Shown: positions 35,579-44,841, counted from the stretch's first letter. The stretch is DNA of 64,000 nucleotides from Hamadaea flava (GCF_024172085.1 NZ_JAMZDZ010000001.1:4960001-5024000); one strand, 5' to 3'. Numbers and translations are program-made. The notes: generated by a model from the sequence alone, not told the origin.

Positions 35579-36844
35579 CTACCGCCCGGTGCCGGCGTAG
35601 ACGATCGCCTCGGTGTCGCCGCCGAGCTCGAACGCGTCGTGCACCGCGAGGACAGCCTTGTTGAGGTCGCTGTCCCGGCAGACCACCGAGACCCGGATCT
35701 CGGAGGTCGAGATCATCTCGATGTTGACGCCCGCCTCGCCGAGGGCGGCGAAGAACCGCGCCGCGACACCGGGGTGCGAGCGCATCCCCGCGCCGACCAG
35801 CGACACCTTTCCGACATGGTCGTCGAAGAGCAGGCCCTTGAAGCCGATCGAGGACTGCACCTTCGACAGCGCCGCCATCGCGGCCGGGCCGTCGTCCTTG
35901 GGCAGCGTGAAGGAGATGTCCGTACGCCCGGTGCCCTCGGTGGAGACGTTCTGCACGATCATGTCGAGGTTGGTCTCGGCGTTGGCGACCGTCTCGAAGA
36001 TGCGCGCGGCCTCGCCAGGGGTGTCCGGTACGCCGACGATGGTGATCTTGGCTTCCGAGCGGTCGTGCGCCACACCGGTGATCAGTGCCTGTTCCACGGG
36101 GAGGTCCTCCATTGATCCGGTGACCATGGTGCCGGTCTTGTCCGAGTACGACGAGCGCACGTGAATCGGCAGGTTCGCCCGCCGGGCGTACTCGACCGAA
36201 CGCAGGTGCAGCACCTTCGCGCCGCACGCGCACAGTTCGAGCATCTCCTCGTAGGTGACCTGGGCGATGTGCCGGGCGTTCGGGACGATCCGGGGATCGG
36301 CCGTGAACACACCGTCCACATCGGTGTAGATCTCGCACACGTCGGCGTCCAGCGCCGCGGCCAACGCTACGGCCGTCGTGTCGGAGCCGCCCCGGCCCAG
36401 GGTGGTGATGTCCTTGGTGTCCTGGGAGATCCCTTGGAAGCCCGCGACGATTGCGATCGCGCCCTCGTCGAGGGCACCGCGCAGCCGGCCCGGCGTCACG
36501 TCGATGATCCGCGCCTTGCCGTGCACCGACGTGGTGATCACGCCGGCCTGCGACCCCGTGTAAGACCGGGCCTCGTAGCCCAGGTTGTGGATCGCCATCG
36601 CGAGCAGCGCCATCGAGATGCGCTCGCCGGCGGTCAGCAGCATGTCGAACTCGCGACCGGGCGGCAGAGGGCTGACCTGATGTGCGAGATCGATCAGCTC
36701 GTCGGTCGTGTCACCCATCGCGGAGACGACCACGACGACCTCGTCACCGGACTTGCGGGCGTTGACGATCCGCTCCGCGACCCGCTTGATCCGCTCGGCG
36801 TTCGCAACCGAGGAACCGCCGTACTTCTGCACCACCAGGGCCAC
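35579..36844 (-). CDS. lysC: Aspartate kinase
   Basis: 421 residues. Phosphorylates aspartate. [16 protein letters not shown] kinase start, [35 protein letters not shown], and two C-terminal ACT domains (~265-340, ~345-421: [36 protein letters not shown]) for feedback by Lys/Thr. GTG 36844 is chosen because GAGGAGA sits 8 nt before it; the frame is open further upstream to 37021 but without features. An internal ATG at [14 protein letters not shown] corresponds to the beta-subunit start in some actinobacteria, though no clear Shine-Dalgarno precedes it here. Operon with asd. Confidence 0.96.
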   Translation of the reverse strand: MALVVQKYGGSSVANAERIKRVAERIVNARKSGDEVVVVVSAMGDTTDELIDLAHQVSPLPPGREFDMLLTAGERISMALLAMAIHNLGYEARSYTGSQAGVITTSVHGKARIIDVTPGRLRGALDEGAIAIVAGFQGISQDTKDITTLGRGGSDTTAVALAAALDADVCEIYTDVDGVFTADPRIVPNARHIAQVTYEEMLELCACGAKVLHLRSVEYARRANLPIHVRSSYSDKTGTMVTGSMEDLPVEQALITGVAHDRSEAKITIVGVPDTPGEAARIFETVANAETNLDMIVQNVSTEGTGRTDISFTLPKDDGPAAMAALSKVQSSIGFKGLLFDDHVGKVSLVGAGMRSHPGVAARFFAALGEAGVNIEMISTSEIRVSVVCRDSDLNKAVLAVHDAFELGGDTEAIVYAGTGR

Positions 36845-37169
36845 GGTGCGGCTCTCCTCTCCTCGCCGGCCTGTGCCGTCAGGCTGCGCGGCCGGCTGTG
36901 TCGTCAGAAAGACGTGCACGCCCGCTGACTGCGGCGCACGGGACTTCGCGCGGGGGTGTCCGGGCGAAGGCACCTGTGAGGATACCGGTCCGCCCCCCTG
37001 ATCAGCACAGTCCGTTCCCACGATCTGACCCGGCGTACAAGATCTGCGCGAGGCCGCCGGGGCGGGCGATCAGGCTGCGTCCCGGACCGCGCCGGGCCGG
37101 AAGGATTGCGGCCGAAGATCGGCTGTGTCGTTGCACACCGGCGTGGCGCGCTGGGACGAGAATTCGCCC
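36845..37169. other. Divergent promoter region lysC / lipoprotein
   Basis: 325 bp without a supported gene. It must contain promoters for the lysC-asd operon (leftward) and the lipoprotein gene (rightward). I recognise no lysine riboswitch, T-box or obvious palindrome. Confidence 0.4.
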
Positions 37170-37964
37170 ATGCGTGTCGCCCGACCCCTTATCGCCCTCG
37201 TCGCTGTGGCGACCGCGGCCGTCCTCGCCTCCGCCTGCAGCTCGCCGCCACCGACCGAGGTCGATCCCACCACCGGCCCGGCCGCGCCGGACGACCCCCG
37301 GTCAGTCCTCGCGGCTCGCGCGGCCGCCGCGAAGGACCTGCACCAGACGGCGCTCTACTCGCTCAAGACGACCGGCCGCCCCGACCGGTCCGTGACCGTC
37401 ACTCTCGCGCAGGACGGCGGGTGGAAGGTCGACGTCCCGGCCACGGCCCTGGGGGGCACGGTCGACATCTCACTGGTACGCACCTCAGGCTCGCTCTACC
37501 AGTGCGCGTTGCCGTCGGCGACCCGGCCGCAGAGTGGATGCGTACGCCTGTCGAAGGTGGTGTCGGCGTACGACCCGAAGGTCCAGCATCTGTTCACCGA
37601 CTGGCTGGAGGTCTTCATGGATCGCCAGGCCGCCTTGGCGGTGACGACGGCGACGGCGCTGCCGGGCGTGCAGGGCGCCTGCTACACCGTCGACACCTCG
37701 GCGGTCTCCGTCAAGGCGCCGGTCGATCCGGGCATCTACTGCTACGCCGACAACGGGACGCTGACCGGCGCCCGGACCAGCGTCGGAACGCTCACTCTCG
37801 TCGGCGCGCCGACGCCCGCGCCGCCGACGATCACGTTGCCGGGCGCGGTCATCCCGGGGCAGCCGTTGGTGAACGCGTCGCCGCCCGCGCCGTCGCTCAC
37901 CCCGAGCGCCAGCGGTACGCCCAGTGGAAAGCCTTCTGTGACACCCACCACAAGCAGGCGTTGA
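37170..37964 (+). CDS. Hypothetical secreted lipoprotein
   Basis: 264 residues, not assigned to a family with confidence. The signal peptide ends with VLASAC and lipidated Cys at 23. A compact domain (~55-195) with two Cys pairs (YQCALPS...SGCVRL; GACYTV...IYCYAD) is followed by a Pro/Ser/Thr-rich tail (~205-264). The pattern of a charged/helical start and an antiparallel core recalls the LppX/LprG-like or DUF-type lipoproteins of mycobacteria, but that is only a resemblance. ATG 37170 begins the signal peptide exactly. Its 3' neighbour is the diguanylate cyclase gene, 111 bp away. Confidence 0.75.
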   Translation: MRVARPLIALVAVATAAVLASACSSPPPTEVDPTTGPAAPDDPRSVLAARAAAAKDLHQTALYSLKTTGRPDRSVTVTLAQDGGWKVDVPATALGGTVDISLVRTSGSLYQCALPSATRPQSGCVRLSKVVSAYDPKVQHLFTDWLEVFMDRQAALAVTTATALPGVQGACYTVDTSAVSVKAPVDPGIYCYADNGTLTGARTSVGTLTLVGAPTPAPPTITLPGAVIPGQPLVNASPPAPSLTPSASGTPSGKPSVTPTTSRR

Positions 37965-38075
37965 GGCAGGTCCCAATTGGCCGGATTCGCCCGGCGCTCT
38001 CAGCGGACGTGAGTATCGTGGGCGGCCATAACGCCCCCTGGGGCGCCCCTGCCACCCCGGACGAGATCAAGGAAC

Positions 38076-39566
38076 GTGCTTACCCCTCCGCGCATCGTCG
38101 AAGATGTGACCGACCGGCTCCGCGCCGCGCACAGCGCGGTCGACGCCTGTCGCGCGGTGGTCGACGTCCTGGCCACGCACACAGACGCGTTGATCGCGAC
38201 TCTGCTGCACGTCCACGACCACCTGCGATGCGTCGCGGCGGCCGGGTCCTGGCACGTCTTCTCCTCCGTCCCGTTGGGCCGGGGCGTCGTCGGCCGCGTG
38301 TACGCGTCCGGGCGTACCGCCGTGCTGACGGACGTGACGGTCGACCCGGAGTTCATCCGGCTCGGCCCGGACGTGGTCGCCGAGATCTGCGTACCGATCC
38401 TCGATCGCACCGGTGAGCCGCTCGGCGCGCTGAACCTCGAGTGGACCAGCGAACTCGCCGCGACTCCTGATCTCGGCGCATGGCGGGTGCTCGCCGAGGA
38501 ACTCGGCAAGTCGCTCGGGGCGCGCATTGACGAACTGGGCGGGCCGCCGGCCGAGACGCAAGCGGAGAAGCTGCTCCGGCACAGCGTCGCCCTGTCGGCG
38601 GCGGGAACCGAAGCCGAGGTGTACGCGCGAGTGGCCGAAGCGGCGCGGGACGTCTCCGGGCTGTCCTCCGCCGTCGTGCTGACGCCGATCGCCGGCGACA
38701 TAGCGGAGCCGGCCGACGTGCCCGTCGGGGTGACCGGAAGCGCCGCTCTCTTCATCGGCGGAGTCGTGTTGCGGAGCAGCTCCCCAGGCCGGCACGACCG
38801 GGTGCTCGTCCAACGGCTCGCCGACCTGGGCGGGCGGGAGTTGGGCGTACTGCTCGACCGGGCGCGCCGGCACGGCACCTCGTTCTCCCTCGGCGACCCG
38901 GACCAGCTCGATCCGCGTGGCTTCGAAGCGGTCACCAAGACCGGCGTACGCACGATGATCGTGGCCCCGATCGGCCCCGGCGCGCTGGGCGGCGTCCTGG
39001 TCGCCTTCGACGACGTGACCGCCCATCCCGAACCGGCCCGGGTCAGCCTGCTCGAACTGCTCGGCACCCAAGCCTGGACCTGCCTCGACCGGTTGCACTC
39101 GCTGACCCGGCTGCGGCACCGGGCCAGCTCCGATCCGCTGACCGGACTGCGGCACCACGGGCCGTTCGGCGAACGGCTGGCCGCGGCCGAACCGGGCCGG
39201 ACCGCGCTGCTCGCTATCGACGTGGACCAGTTCAAGGTCATCAACGACACGTACGGCCACGCCGCCGGCGACCGGGCGCTCGTCGACCTGGCCCGCGCGC
39301 TCGAAAGCACCCTGCGTCAGGGGGACGAGCTGTACCGCATCGGCGGAGACGAGTTCGTCGCCGTGGTCGAGGTGCCCAGCCCGAACGAAGCCGTCGCGGT
39401 CGCCGAGCGGCTCACGGCGGCCGCTCGCCGCGTCGGGCGGACGATCTCCGTCGGCGTCGCCCTGCAACGTCGCGACGAACTCGGCGAGACCACACTCAGC
39501 CGGGCCGACCAGGCGCTCTACGAAGTCAAACGCCGCGGCCGCGACGGCCTCCACCTAGCCCCCTAA
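38076..39566 (+). CDS. Diguanylate cyclase with GAF-type sensor
   Basis: 496 residues. An N-terminal GAF-type domain (~15-150, LLHVHDHLRCVAAAGSW), a second sensory region (~165-330), and a GGDEF domain (~345-496). The active-site GGDEF (423-427) is intact and an inhibitory I-site RxxD (RQGD) lies five residues before it, so it should make c-di-GMP and be product-inhibited. No transmembrane segment, so it is soluble. GTG 38076 is the first start in frame after a stop; a Shine-Dalgarno is too close to be ideal. c-di-GMP controls development through BldD in streptomycetes. Confidence 0.9.
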   Translation: MLTPPRIVEDVTDRLRAAHSAVDACRAVVDVLATHTDALIATLLHVHDHLRCVAAAGSWHVFSSVPLGRGVVGRVYASGRTAVLTDVTVDPEFIRLGPDVVAEICVPILDRTGEPLGALNLEWTSELAATPDLGAWRVLAEELGKSLGARIDELGGPPAETQAEKLLRHSVALSAAGTEAEVYARVAEAARDVSGLSSAVVLTPIAGDIAEPADVPVGVTGSAALFIGGVVLRSSSPGRHDRVLVQRLADLGGRELGVLLDRARRHGTSFSLGDPDQLDPRGFEAVTKTGVRTMIVAPIGPGALGGVLVAFDDVTAHPEPARVSLLELLGTQAWTCLDRLHSLTRLRHRASSDPLTGLRHHGPFGERLAAAEPGRTALLAIDVDQFKVINDTYGHAAGDRALVDLARALESTLRQGDELYRIGGDEFVAVVEVPSPNEAVAVAERLTAAARRVGRTISVGVALQRRDELGETTLSRADQALYEVKRRGRDGLHLAP

Positions 39567-39570
39567 CTGC

Positions 39571-39660
39571 TTTCCGCGCGATCATGAACTATCGGTCGTG
39601 ATCAACCGGCGTGTCATGTCCGTGGCGGCCTGATCAACTCCGCGAGTACCTGATCAACTT
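39571..39660 (+). repeat. GATCATGAAC repeat, copy R1 (class 2)
   Basis: A ~90-nt element. Landmarks in order: TTTCCGCGCGATCATGAAC, CGGTCGTGATCAACCGG, GTGTCATGTCCG, GGCCTGATCAACTCCG, CCTGATCAACTT. Its first 45 nt are identical to copy R4 read in reverse. It fills the gap between convergent stops at 39566 and 39663. Confidence 0.92.
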
Positions 39661-39662
39661 CG

Positions 39663-40970
39663 CTAGCGGGTGCGCGTACGGGATCGGGCGAGAACCGCGC
39701 CGAGCGTCATCACCGCGGCGGCGACCGCCACCCGGCGACGTGACCTTTCGCGTTCCTGTTCGTGGGACTCTGCGTTCGCCACGATCGGGCTGACTCGCTG
39801 CGGCGAGGTGGGCAGGAGTGCCGGTGGCACCACCACTCTCGGGGGAACCAGTGACTGCGGCGGGACAGGTCGGAGGATCAGTGGCGGCGGGGCGGGTCGC
39901 GGCACTACTCGCGCAGGCTTCGGCGCCACCACGACCGCCGGTGGCTTGGGCGGACTCGGTGGCTCGGGCGGACTCGGTGCCTTGGGCGGACTCGGTGGGC
40001 TGGGCAGACTCGATGGGCTGGGCGGCCTTGATGGGCTGGGCGGCCTTGATGGGCTGGGCAGAGCCGTCGGGCTGGGCGGGACAGCGATCGCCGACGGCGA
40101 GATCGGGGACGCCGGCGGCGAAGGGGACGGGGACGGGCTGACCGGACTCGGGCTCGGCGTTGGGCGTACCACTGGAGAAGGCGGGACCGGCGACGGCGAG
40201 GGACTCGCGGGCGGAGTCGGAACAACCGCGCAGCTCGCGGCGTCGGCGGCCGTGACCGGTACGCCCATCGCGACCCGCGTGACCGCGTGCCCGTCGAGCG
40301 GTACGCGAAAGGTCGTGCCGGTCTCGTTCCGGAGGGCGAACAGCGCGTTGTGACCGAGCCAGATCGCGCCGTAGCTGCCGCGGGGCAAGCCGGCCGGGTA
40401 ACCGAGTGCCGTGACCGTGCCGATCGTCGGGTCGACTGAGATCAATGCCGGTCGGCCGGACGCGGTCGAGATCGAGAGCAGCGCTCCGCGGGTGGGGTCG
40501 AAGGCCCAGTCGCCGATCTCCACCGGCGCGCTCAACGGAACCGCGGTCCGGGCCAGTCCGGCGATCTGCACCGTGACCAGGTCGTTTCCGCTCAGCAGGA
40601 GCAGTCCTCCGGCATGCGCGGTGCCGACGAAGACGTCGCCGAGGCCGCGCGCGGTGCCGAGCACGCTGATCTGCCCAAGCGCGGAGATGCGCACGAACTG
40701 TGCCCGCGCCCCCACGGGCTGTGCGATGCCGTAGAGCGAGTTGTCGTCGTCGCGGCCGATCGCGTTGATCCGCTGGGGGAGGACTCGGATCGACATCGGT
40801 ACGCCGTCCACCCCGACGGTGACTAATGTGGACGGCCCGGTGGCGGCGGTACGCACCTGAACCGCGCCGCACGAACTCACCGCTTCGGGTCCGGCGGCCC
40901 TCATGGCGGCCAGCCCGACCAGCGGAATCGCCCCAGCCACGGCGTACGCGATCACCCGCATGACGAGCAC
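39663..40970 (-). CDS. Secreted DUF6923-type propeller protein with Pro/Ser-rich stalk
   Basis: 435 residues. An N-terminal signal or anchor segment (VIAYAVAGAIPLVGLAAM) precedes a propeller-like domain (~35-245) with the DUF6923 hallmarks SLYGIAQPVG, ISALGQISVLG and ISVDPTIGTVTALG. Then ~150 residues of Pro-Ser repeats (PSPSP, PPSPS) and a C-terminal helix (VAVAAAVMTLGAVLA) followed by RSRTRTR. That is the layout of a wall-spanning stalk with membrane anchor. The stalk is encoded by tandem 18-nt repeats and is prone to length change. Start GTG 40970 or ATG 40961. The stop lies directly at the R1 repeat. Confidence 0.8.
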   Translation of the reverse strand: MLVMRVIAYAVAGAIPLVGLAAMRAAGPEAVSSCGAVQVRTAATGPSTLVTVGVDGVPMSIRVLPQRINAIGRDDDNSLYGIAQPVGARAQFVRISALGQISVLGTARGLGDVFVGTAHAGGLLLLSGNDLVTVQIAGLARTAVPLSAPVEIGDWAFDPTRGALLSISTASGRPALISVDPTIGTVTALGYPAGLPRGSYGAIWLGHNALFALRNETGTTFRVPLDGHAVTRVAMGVPVTAADAASCAVVPTPPASPSPSPVPPSPVVRPTPSPSPVSPSPSPSPPASPISPSAIAVPPSPTALPSPSRPPSPSRPPSPSSLPSPPSPPKAPSPPEPPSPPKPPAVVVAPKPARVVPRPAPPPLILRPVPPQSLVPPRVVVPPALLPTSPQRVSPIVANAESHEQERERSRRRVAVAAAVMTLGAVLARSRTRTR

Positions 40971-40990
40971 AACGCCGCCCGTTACGAGGC

Positions 40991-41800
40991 GTGACGGACG
41001 CCGTTCTGGTCTACGTGGGACTGATCTTCGGAGGCATCCTGGTCGCCGTCGTCACGGCACTCGTCGCGGCCGGCATCGTCATCGTCGTCCAGCGGTTCAC
41101 CGACGCAGCCCGGGAACGGCACGACGGTTACGTCGACGCCATCGGCATGGTGTTCGCCGTCGTCGGCGTCCTGTACGCCATCGTGCTGGCCTTCGTCGTC
41201 ATCACCGTCTGGGACCAGATGGGCTCCGCCCGCCAGGACTCCTTCACCGAAGCCACCGCGCTCGTCGACGTCTACGCGTACGCCGAGAACGTCCAGGACC
41301 CGGCCCGCTCCGAGATCCAGCTGCTCGCCCGCTCGTACGCCGAACAGGTCATCCGGGACGAATGGCCGGCCATGCAACACCACGAGTCAGTCCCGCTCAA
41401 CGGCTGGAACACGCTCGACCGGCTCCGCGAGGCGGTGCGCGGCACCGGCCCGCACGCCGACGCGTCCGACGCCACAGTCGACTCCTACGAAGCCGCGATG
41501 AACGCCCTCACGACCGCCTCCGAAGCCCGCACCGCCCGCGCCACCGCCTCCACGCGCGGACTCCCGCTCGTGATGTGGTTCCTGCTCGTCGGCGGCGGCC
41601 TGCTGACCATCGCCTTCGCGTACCTGTTCGACATCGCCGGGCTCGTGTCCCAACTTATCTTCACCGTCGGGCTCACGGTCATGGTCGTCCTGCTGTTGTA
41701 CGCCGTCTACCAGCTCGAATACCCGTTCGCGCGGGGGGAGCGGATCGAAGCTGACGCGTTCCGGTTCGCCCTCGCGCGGTTCGCCCAGCTGTCTGGCTAG
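40991..41800 (+). CDS. DUF4239 membrane protein
   Basis: 269 residues. Two N-terminal helices (~5-33, ~50-75: GMVFAVVGVLYAIVLAFVVIT), a cytoplasmic helical region (~78-190), and two C-terminal helices (~193-215, ~218-243). This matches DUF4239, distantly related to bestrophin-type channels. Function unknown. GTG 40991 lies 20 bp from the divergent DUF6923 gene, so their promoters overlap. Confidence 0.85.
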   Translation: MTDAVLVYVGLIFGGILVAVVTALVAAGIVIVVQRFTDAARERHDGYVDAIGMVFAVVGVLYAIVLAFVVITVWDQMGSARQDSFTEATALVDVYAYAENVQDPARSEIQLLARSYAEQVIRDEWPAMQHHESVPLNGWNTLDRLREAVRGTGPHADASDATVDSYEAAMNALTTASEARTARATASTRGLPLVMWFLLVGGGLLTIAFAYLFDIAGLVSQLIFTVGLTVMVVLLLYAVYQLEYPFARGERIEADAFRFALARFAQLSG

Positions 41801-41811
41801 CCCCCTTCCCG

Positions 41812-41877
41812 CTCGCCCCGCTCGCCCGCGCTCGCCCCGCTCGCCCGCGCTCGCCCCGCTCGCCCGCGCTCGCCCCG
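41812..41877. repeat. 19-nt tandem repeat beside R2
   Basis: Three and a half copies of CTCGCCCCGCTCGCCCGCG (41812-41830, 41831-41849, 41850-41868, partial to 41877). It abuts the left edge of repeat copy R2. Confidence 0.93.
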
Positions 41878-41880
41878 CTT

Positions 41881-41970
41881 TGTCTGCGCGATCATGAACT
41901 TATGGTCGTGATCGACCGGTGTGTCGTGTCCGTAGCGGCCTGATCAACTCCGTAAGCGGGTGATCGACTT
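41881..41970 (+). repeat. GATCATGAAC repeat, copy R2 (class 2)
   Basis: Same order as R1: GCGCGATCATGAACTTATGG, TCGTGATCGACCGG, GTGTCGTGTCCG, GGCCTGATCAACTCCG, GGGTGATCGACTT. It sits between convergent stops at 41800 and 41991. Confidence 0.9.
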
Positions 41971-41990
41971 CGCCGGCGCCGAGGGTGCGG

Positions 41991-42671
41991 TCAGCGGACC
42001 CGATCGGGATCGGGCGTCTCCGCCAGGGACTCGGCCGTGACGGGATGCCGAATGCCGGGATGGGCCTCCGGGAGCGCCTTCCGCAGAACCACCCAGCTCA
42101 ACGCCAGGCAGGCGGCGACCAGCGGCCAGGTCAGCGCGGCCTGCGTCAAGCCGAGAGCGGTGGTCGCATCGGCGAGCCAGAGCGGGGTGAAGACCGCGAT
42201 GCGGACGGCGTACTGGCCGACCCAGATCCAGCTCGCGCGCTGATATCCACGCAGCAGCCAAGGGTCCCTCCGCCAGCGCGTCTTCTGCCCGAGGGCGGTG
42301 CCCACGACGACACCCAGCAACGGCCACCGGGCGACGATGCTCACCGACCAGGCGAGCGCGCTGACCACATTGCTGGCCAGCCGGGCCAGGAAGAAGTCCG
42401 AGCCGCGTCCGGTGTAGAGCGCGATCGTGGCGGCCACCCCGACGCCGAGCGCGCCGAGCAGGACAGCCGTGAGCTTCCCACCGCGCCGCCAGCGCCACAG
42501 CCCCACACCGATGGTGGCGACGCCGGCAGCGATCGCCCCCCACGCGATGGACTTGCCGCCGACGAGATACCCGGCCACGTACGCCAGCGGCCCGACGCTC
42601 GCGTCCACCGCACCGCGATAGCCGCCGAGCACGTCGTGCAGGGATTCCTGCCTTGCCTCGCTGTCGTTCAT
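41991..42671 (-). CDS. DUF3159 family membrane protein
   Basis: 226 residues with about six membrane helices. N-terminal cytoplasmic LHDVLGGYRGAVDASVGPLAY is typical of DUF3159, and TRWRRDPWLLRGYQRASWIWVGQYAVR is the conserved central motif. Function unknown; it is frequently near RNA- or nucleotide-metabolism genes in actinobacteria. ATG 42671 has GAGG at 7 nt. A DtxR/IdeR-like iron box lies 110 nt upstream, so its expression may respond to iron. Confidence 0.88.
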   Translation of the reverse strand: MNDSEARQESLHDVLGGYRGAVDASVGPLAYVAGYLVGGKSIAWGAIAAGVATIGVGLWRWRRGGKLTAVLLGALGVGVAATIALYTGRGSDFFLARLASNVVSALAWSVSIVARWPLLGVVVGTALGQKTRWRRDPWLLRGYQRASWIWVGQYAVRIAVFTPLWLADATTALGLTQAALTWPLVAACLALSWVVLRKALPEAHPGIRHPVTAESLAETPDPDRVR

Positions 42672-42780
42672 CTCGCATCCTCGGTAGCCGGTCGCCCCGT
42701 CAGCGTCTTGACCATAACCGCACCGTCCGCCGGTATTCCGCGCGAACGTGCTCGATGTCGGACCGGCCACGTCATGCAAG

Positions 42781-42799
42781 TTAGGGTAGGCTAACGCGC
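42781..42799. promoter_or_regulatory. DtxR/IdeR-like iron box
   Basis: TTAGGGTAGGCTAACGCGC matches 14 of 19 positions of the DtxR/IdeR consensus TTAGGTTAGGCTAACCTAA, with TTAGG and TAGGCTAAC intact. It lies upstream of the leftward DUF3159 gene and 18 nt beyond the end of the small membrane gene at 42817. Regulation of DUF3159 by iron is inferred. Confidence 0.55.
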
Positions 42800-42816
42800 C
42801 CGACGCCGAATAGGGG

Positions 42817-43122
42817 CTAGGGGATCTGCCGACCTTGCCAGCAGATTGCGGCGGCAGCCATCGTGATCGTCCAGATGAGCAGAGTCATCATGAGCATGCC
42901 GATTCCGACCAGCATCGGGGCGTTGAGGTTCTGTTGGTCACCGCTGCAATAGTCGCTGAAGCAGCCCTCGTCCAGGCCATAGGTGAGAAACAGCAGGCCG
43001 AGGAACAGCGGGACGGCCCCGAAGCAGGTCATCGCGAGAAGCCAGGGGTTCGACCTCGGCTCACCCGCACTGGAGGGCTCAGCACTGGGGGCGGCGTCGC
43101 CCGCCCTTGCCGGTTGAGACAT
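42817..43122 (-). CDS. Small hypothetical membrane protein
   Basis: 101 residues, not recognised. A Ser/Pro/Ala-rich cytoplasmic N-terminus (~1-25) and two hydrophobic helices (~27-47 and ~70-95) flank an acidic loop with two Cys (GCFSDYCSGD), probably extracytoplasmic and disulfide-bonded. No near neighbour suggests a role. Confidence 0.65.
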   Translation of the reverse strand: MSQPARAGDAAPSAEPSSAGEPRSNPWLLAMTCFGAVPLFLGLLFLTYGLDEGCFSDYCSGDQQNLNAPMLVGIGMLMMTLLIWTITMAAAAICWQGRQIP

Positions 43123-43164
43123 GCGGCGGACGGTAGTCGATCAGCCGGAGCCGCGTAATAGCAC

Positions 43165-43192
43165 TCAGGGCCGCTCTTGCGAGCGGCCCTGA
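43165..43192 (-). terminator. Terminator after tRNA-Pro
   Basis: TCAGGGCCGCTC (43165-43176) and GAGCGGCCCTGA (43181-43192) are perfect arms with a 4-nt loop, just beyond the 3' end of the leftward tRNA-Pro. Confidence 0.85.
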
Positions 43193-43197
43193 CATGG

Positions 43198-43271
<74 letters not shown>

Positions 43272-43366
43272 ATGGCAACTCGGAAATAGTAGCGGACACC
43301 CCCGCCCCCGCCAAACTGGGTATCCCCCAGAACTCCCCGAGCCGCCTCGAGCGGATCGACAGCGGA

Positions 43367-44272
43367 TCAGCGGGGGATCAGGGTCAGGATCGAGGCTTCG
43401 GGCCGGCAGGCGAACCGGATCGGTGCGGTCGGGTGCGTACCGAGGCCCGCACTCACGTGCAGCCACGCGTCGGTTCCGAGCCAGCGGTGCAGGCCCCGGG
43501 CCATGCTCCGGTCCAGGCCGCAGTTGGTCACCAGGGCGCCTACGCCGGGTACGCGTACCTGGCCGCCGTGGGTGTGCCCGGCGAGGAGGAGGTCGCAGCC
43601 GTCGGCTGCCAGCTCGTCGAGTACGCGGGGCTCCGGCGTGTGGCTGACTCCGATGGCGAGGGCCGCCTCGGGCGTACGCCGGAAGCCGGTGTAGTCGTCG
43701 CGGTCGATGTGCGGGTCGTCCACCCCGACCAGGTCGACGACGCGGCCGCCGGCCTTGATCGAGTCCCGGGCGTTGTTCAGGTCACTCCAGCCCGCCGCGG
43801 TGAACAGCGCTCGCAGTTCCTCGTGGGGGAGTTCGACGCCGTGCCGGTAGGTGTCCGCGCCGTCGATCTCCGGGTCGTGGCCGAAGTAGCTGAACGGGCT
43901 CTTCCAGACCGGGCCGGAGTAGTCGTTGGAGCCGAAGACGAAGGCGCCCGGGTACGCCAGCAGCGGCGTCAGCGCCTCGCTGAGCGCCGGCAACACGCCC
44001 GGATGGCCCATGTTGTCGCCGGTGACGATCACCAGGTCGGGGTCGAGCCCGGCCAGCTGAGCCACCCAGCGCTGCTTGCGTGTCTGACCTGGCGTCATGT
44101 GCAGGTCAGACAGGTGCAGGATGCGGAGCGGCTCCGACTCCGGAGCGAGGACCGGCACGTCGAACCGGCGCAACGTGAACATGTTGCGCTCGACCAGCGA
44201 CGCGTACGCGAAGGTGGCCGCGCCCGCCACGACGGCGCCGGCGGCGATTTTCCCGAGCGAACCCATGCCCAT
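43367..44272 (-). CDS. Membrane-anchored metallophosphoesterase
   Basis: 301 residues. One N-terminal hydrophobic segment (KIAAGAVVAGAATFAYASL), then a calcineurin-like phosphoesterase domain: SDLHM (DxH), VIVTGDNMGH (GD...GN-type), FGSNDY and GHTHGG near the end. Similar to YaeI/YkuE-type phosphodiesterases of lipid-like substrates. The start is ATG 44266 or 44272, with no good Shine-Dalgarno, so possibly leaderless. Divergent from the YqeY gene across 19-25 bp, so their promoters overlap. Confidence 0.9.
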   Translation of the reverse strand: MGMGSLGKIAAGAVVAGAATFAYASLVERNMFTLRRFDVPVLAPESEPLRILHLSDLHMTPGQTRKQRWVAQLAGLDPDLVIVTGDNMGHPGVLPALSEALTPLLAYPGAFVFGSNDYSGPVWKSPFSYFGHDPEIDGADTYRHGVELPHEELRALFTAAGWSDLNNARDSIKAGGRVVDLVGVDDPHIDRDDYTGFRRTPEAALAIGVSHTPEPRVLDELAADGCDLLLAGHTHGGQVRVPGVGALVTNCGLDRSMARGLHRWLGTDAWLHVSAGLGTHPTAPIRFACRPEASILTLIPR

Positions 44273-44291
44273 TAGCGTAGTTTCTTCGATC

Positions 44292-44747
44292 GTGAGCACG
44301 CTGAAGGACCGCCTGACGGCGGACATGCGGAACGCGATGAAGGCCCGGGACGAGACCGTCACCCGGACGCTGCGGATGGCGCTGGCCGCTATCGGCAACG
44401 CCGAGGTCGCCGGGAAGGTCAAGAAGGAGCTGACCGACAGCGAAGTGCTGACGGTGCTGACCAAGGAGGCGAAGAAGCGCGCCGAGGCGTCGGAGGCGTT
44501 CGCCGGTGCTGGCCGCGCCGAGTCGGCCGCTGCGGAGAAGGCCGAGGAGGCTGTGCTTCTGGCGTATCTGCCGCAGCAGCTCACGGACGACGAGTTGACC
44601 GCGGCCGTGACCGCCGCGCTCGCCGGCGGCGACTTTTCCGGACCGGGCTCGATGGGCCCGGCGATGAAGGCCGCGCGGGCCGCGGTCGGCGACAAGGCCG
44701 ACGGTGGCCGGGTGAGCGCCGAGGTGAAGCGTCAGCTCGGCCTTTGA
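44292..44747 (+). CDS. GatB/YqeY domain protein
   Basis: 151 residues, YqeY family (the tRNA-binding-like GatB tail domain as a stand-alone protein). LKDRLTADMRNAMKARDETVTRTLRMAL at the N-terminus, EAVLLAYLPQQLTDDEL in the middle, GPAMKAARAAVGDKADGGRVSAEVKRQL at the end. Exact function unknown; the family is linked to amidotransferase tRNA biology. GTG 44292. Ten bases after its stop, repeat copy R4 begins. Confidence 0.92.
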   Translation: MSTLKDRLTADMRNAMKARDETVTRTLRMALAAIGNAEVAGKVKKELTDSEVLTVLTKEAKKRAEASEAFAGAGRAESAAAEKAEEAVLLAYLPQQLTDDELTAAVTAALAGGDFSGPGSMGPAMKAARAAVGDKADGGRVSAEVKRQLGL

Positions 44748-44752
44748 GCCCG

Positions 44753-44841
44753 AGTTGATCAGTCCGTCCCGGAATTGATCAGGACGCTGCGGACGCGACA
44801 CGCCGGTTGATCACGACCGATAGTTCATGATCGCGCGGAAA
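44753..44841 (-). repeat. GATCATGAAC repeat, copy R4 (class 2)
   Basis: Inverted relative to R1-R3. Read leftward it starts TTTCCGCGCGATCATGAAC and continues as R1, identical over 45 nt, then with a few changes (GCGTCCG, CCTGATCAATTCCG). It sits between convergent stops at 44747 and 44957. Confidence 0.92.

Noticed and set aside
36080-36130. Internal start for an aspartate kinase beta subunit
   Set aside because: ATG is in the family-typical position but no Shine-Dalgarno is visible, so not called as a separate gene.
36845-37169. Lysine riboswitch or T-box upstream of lysC
   Set aside because: I could not find the conserved riboswitch core or a T-box motif in this stretch.
41812-41877. Possible CRISPR or coding repeat
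   Set aside because: No spacers, lies between two stops, and has no open frame of interest.
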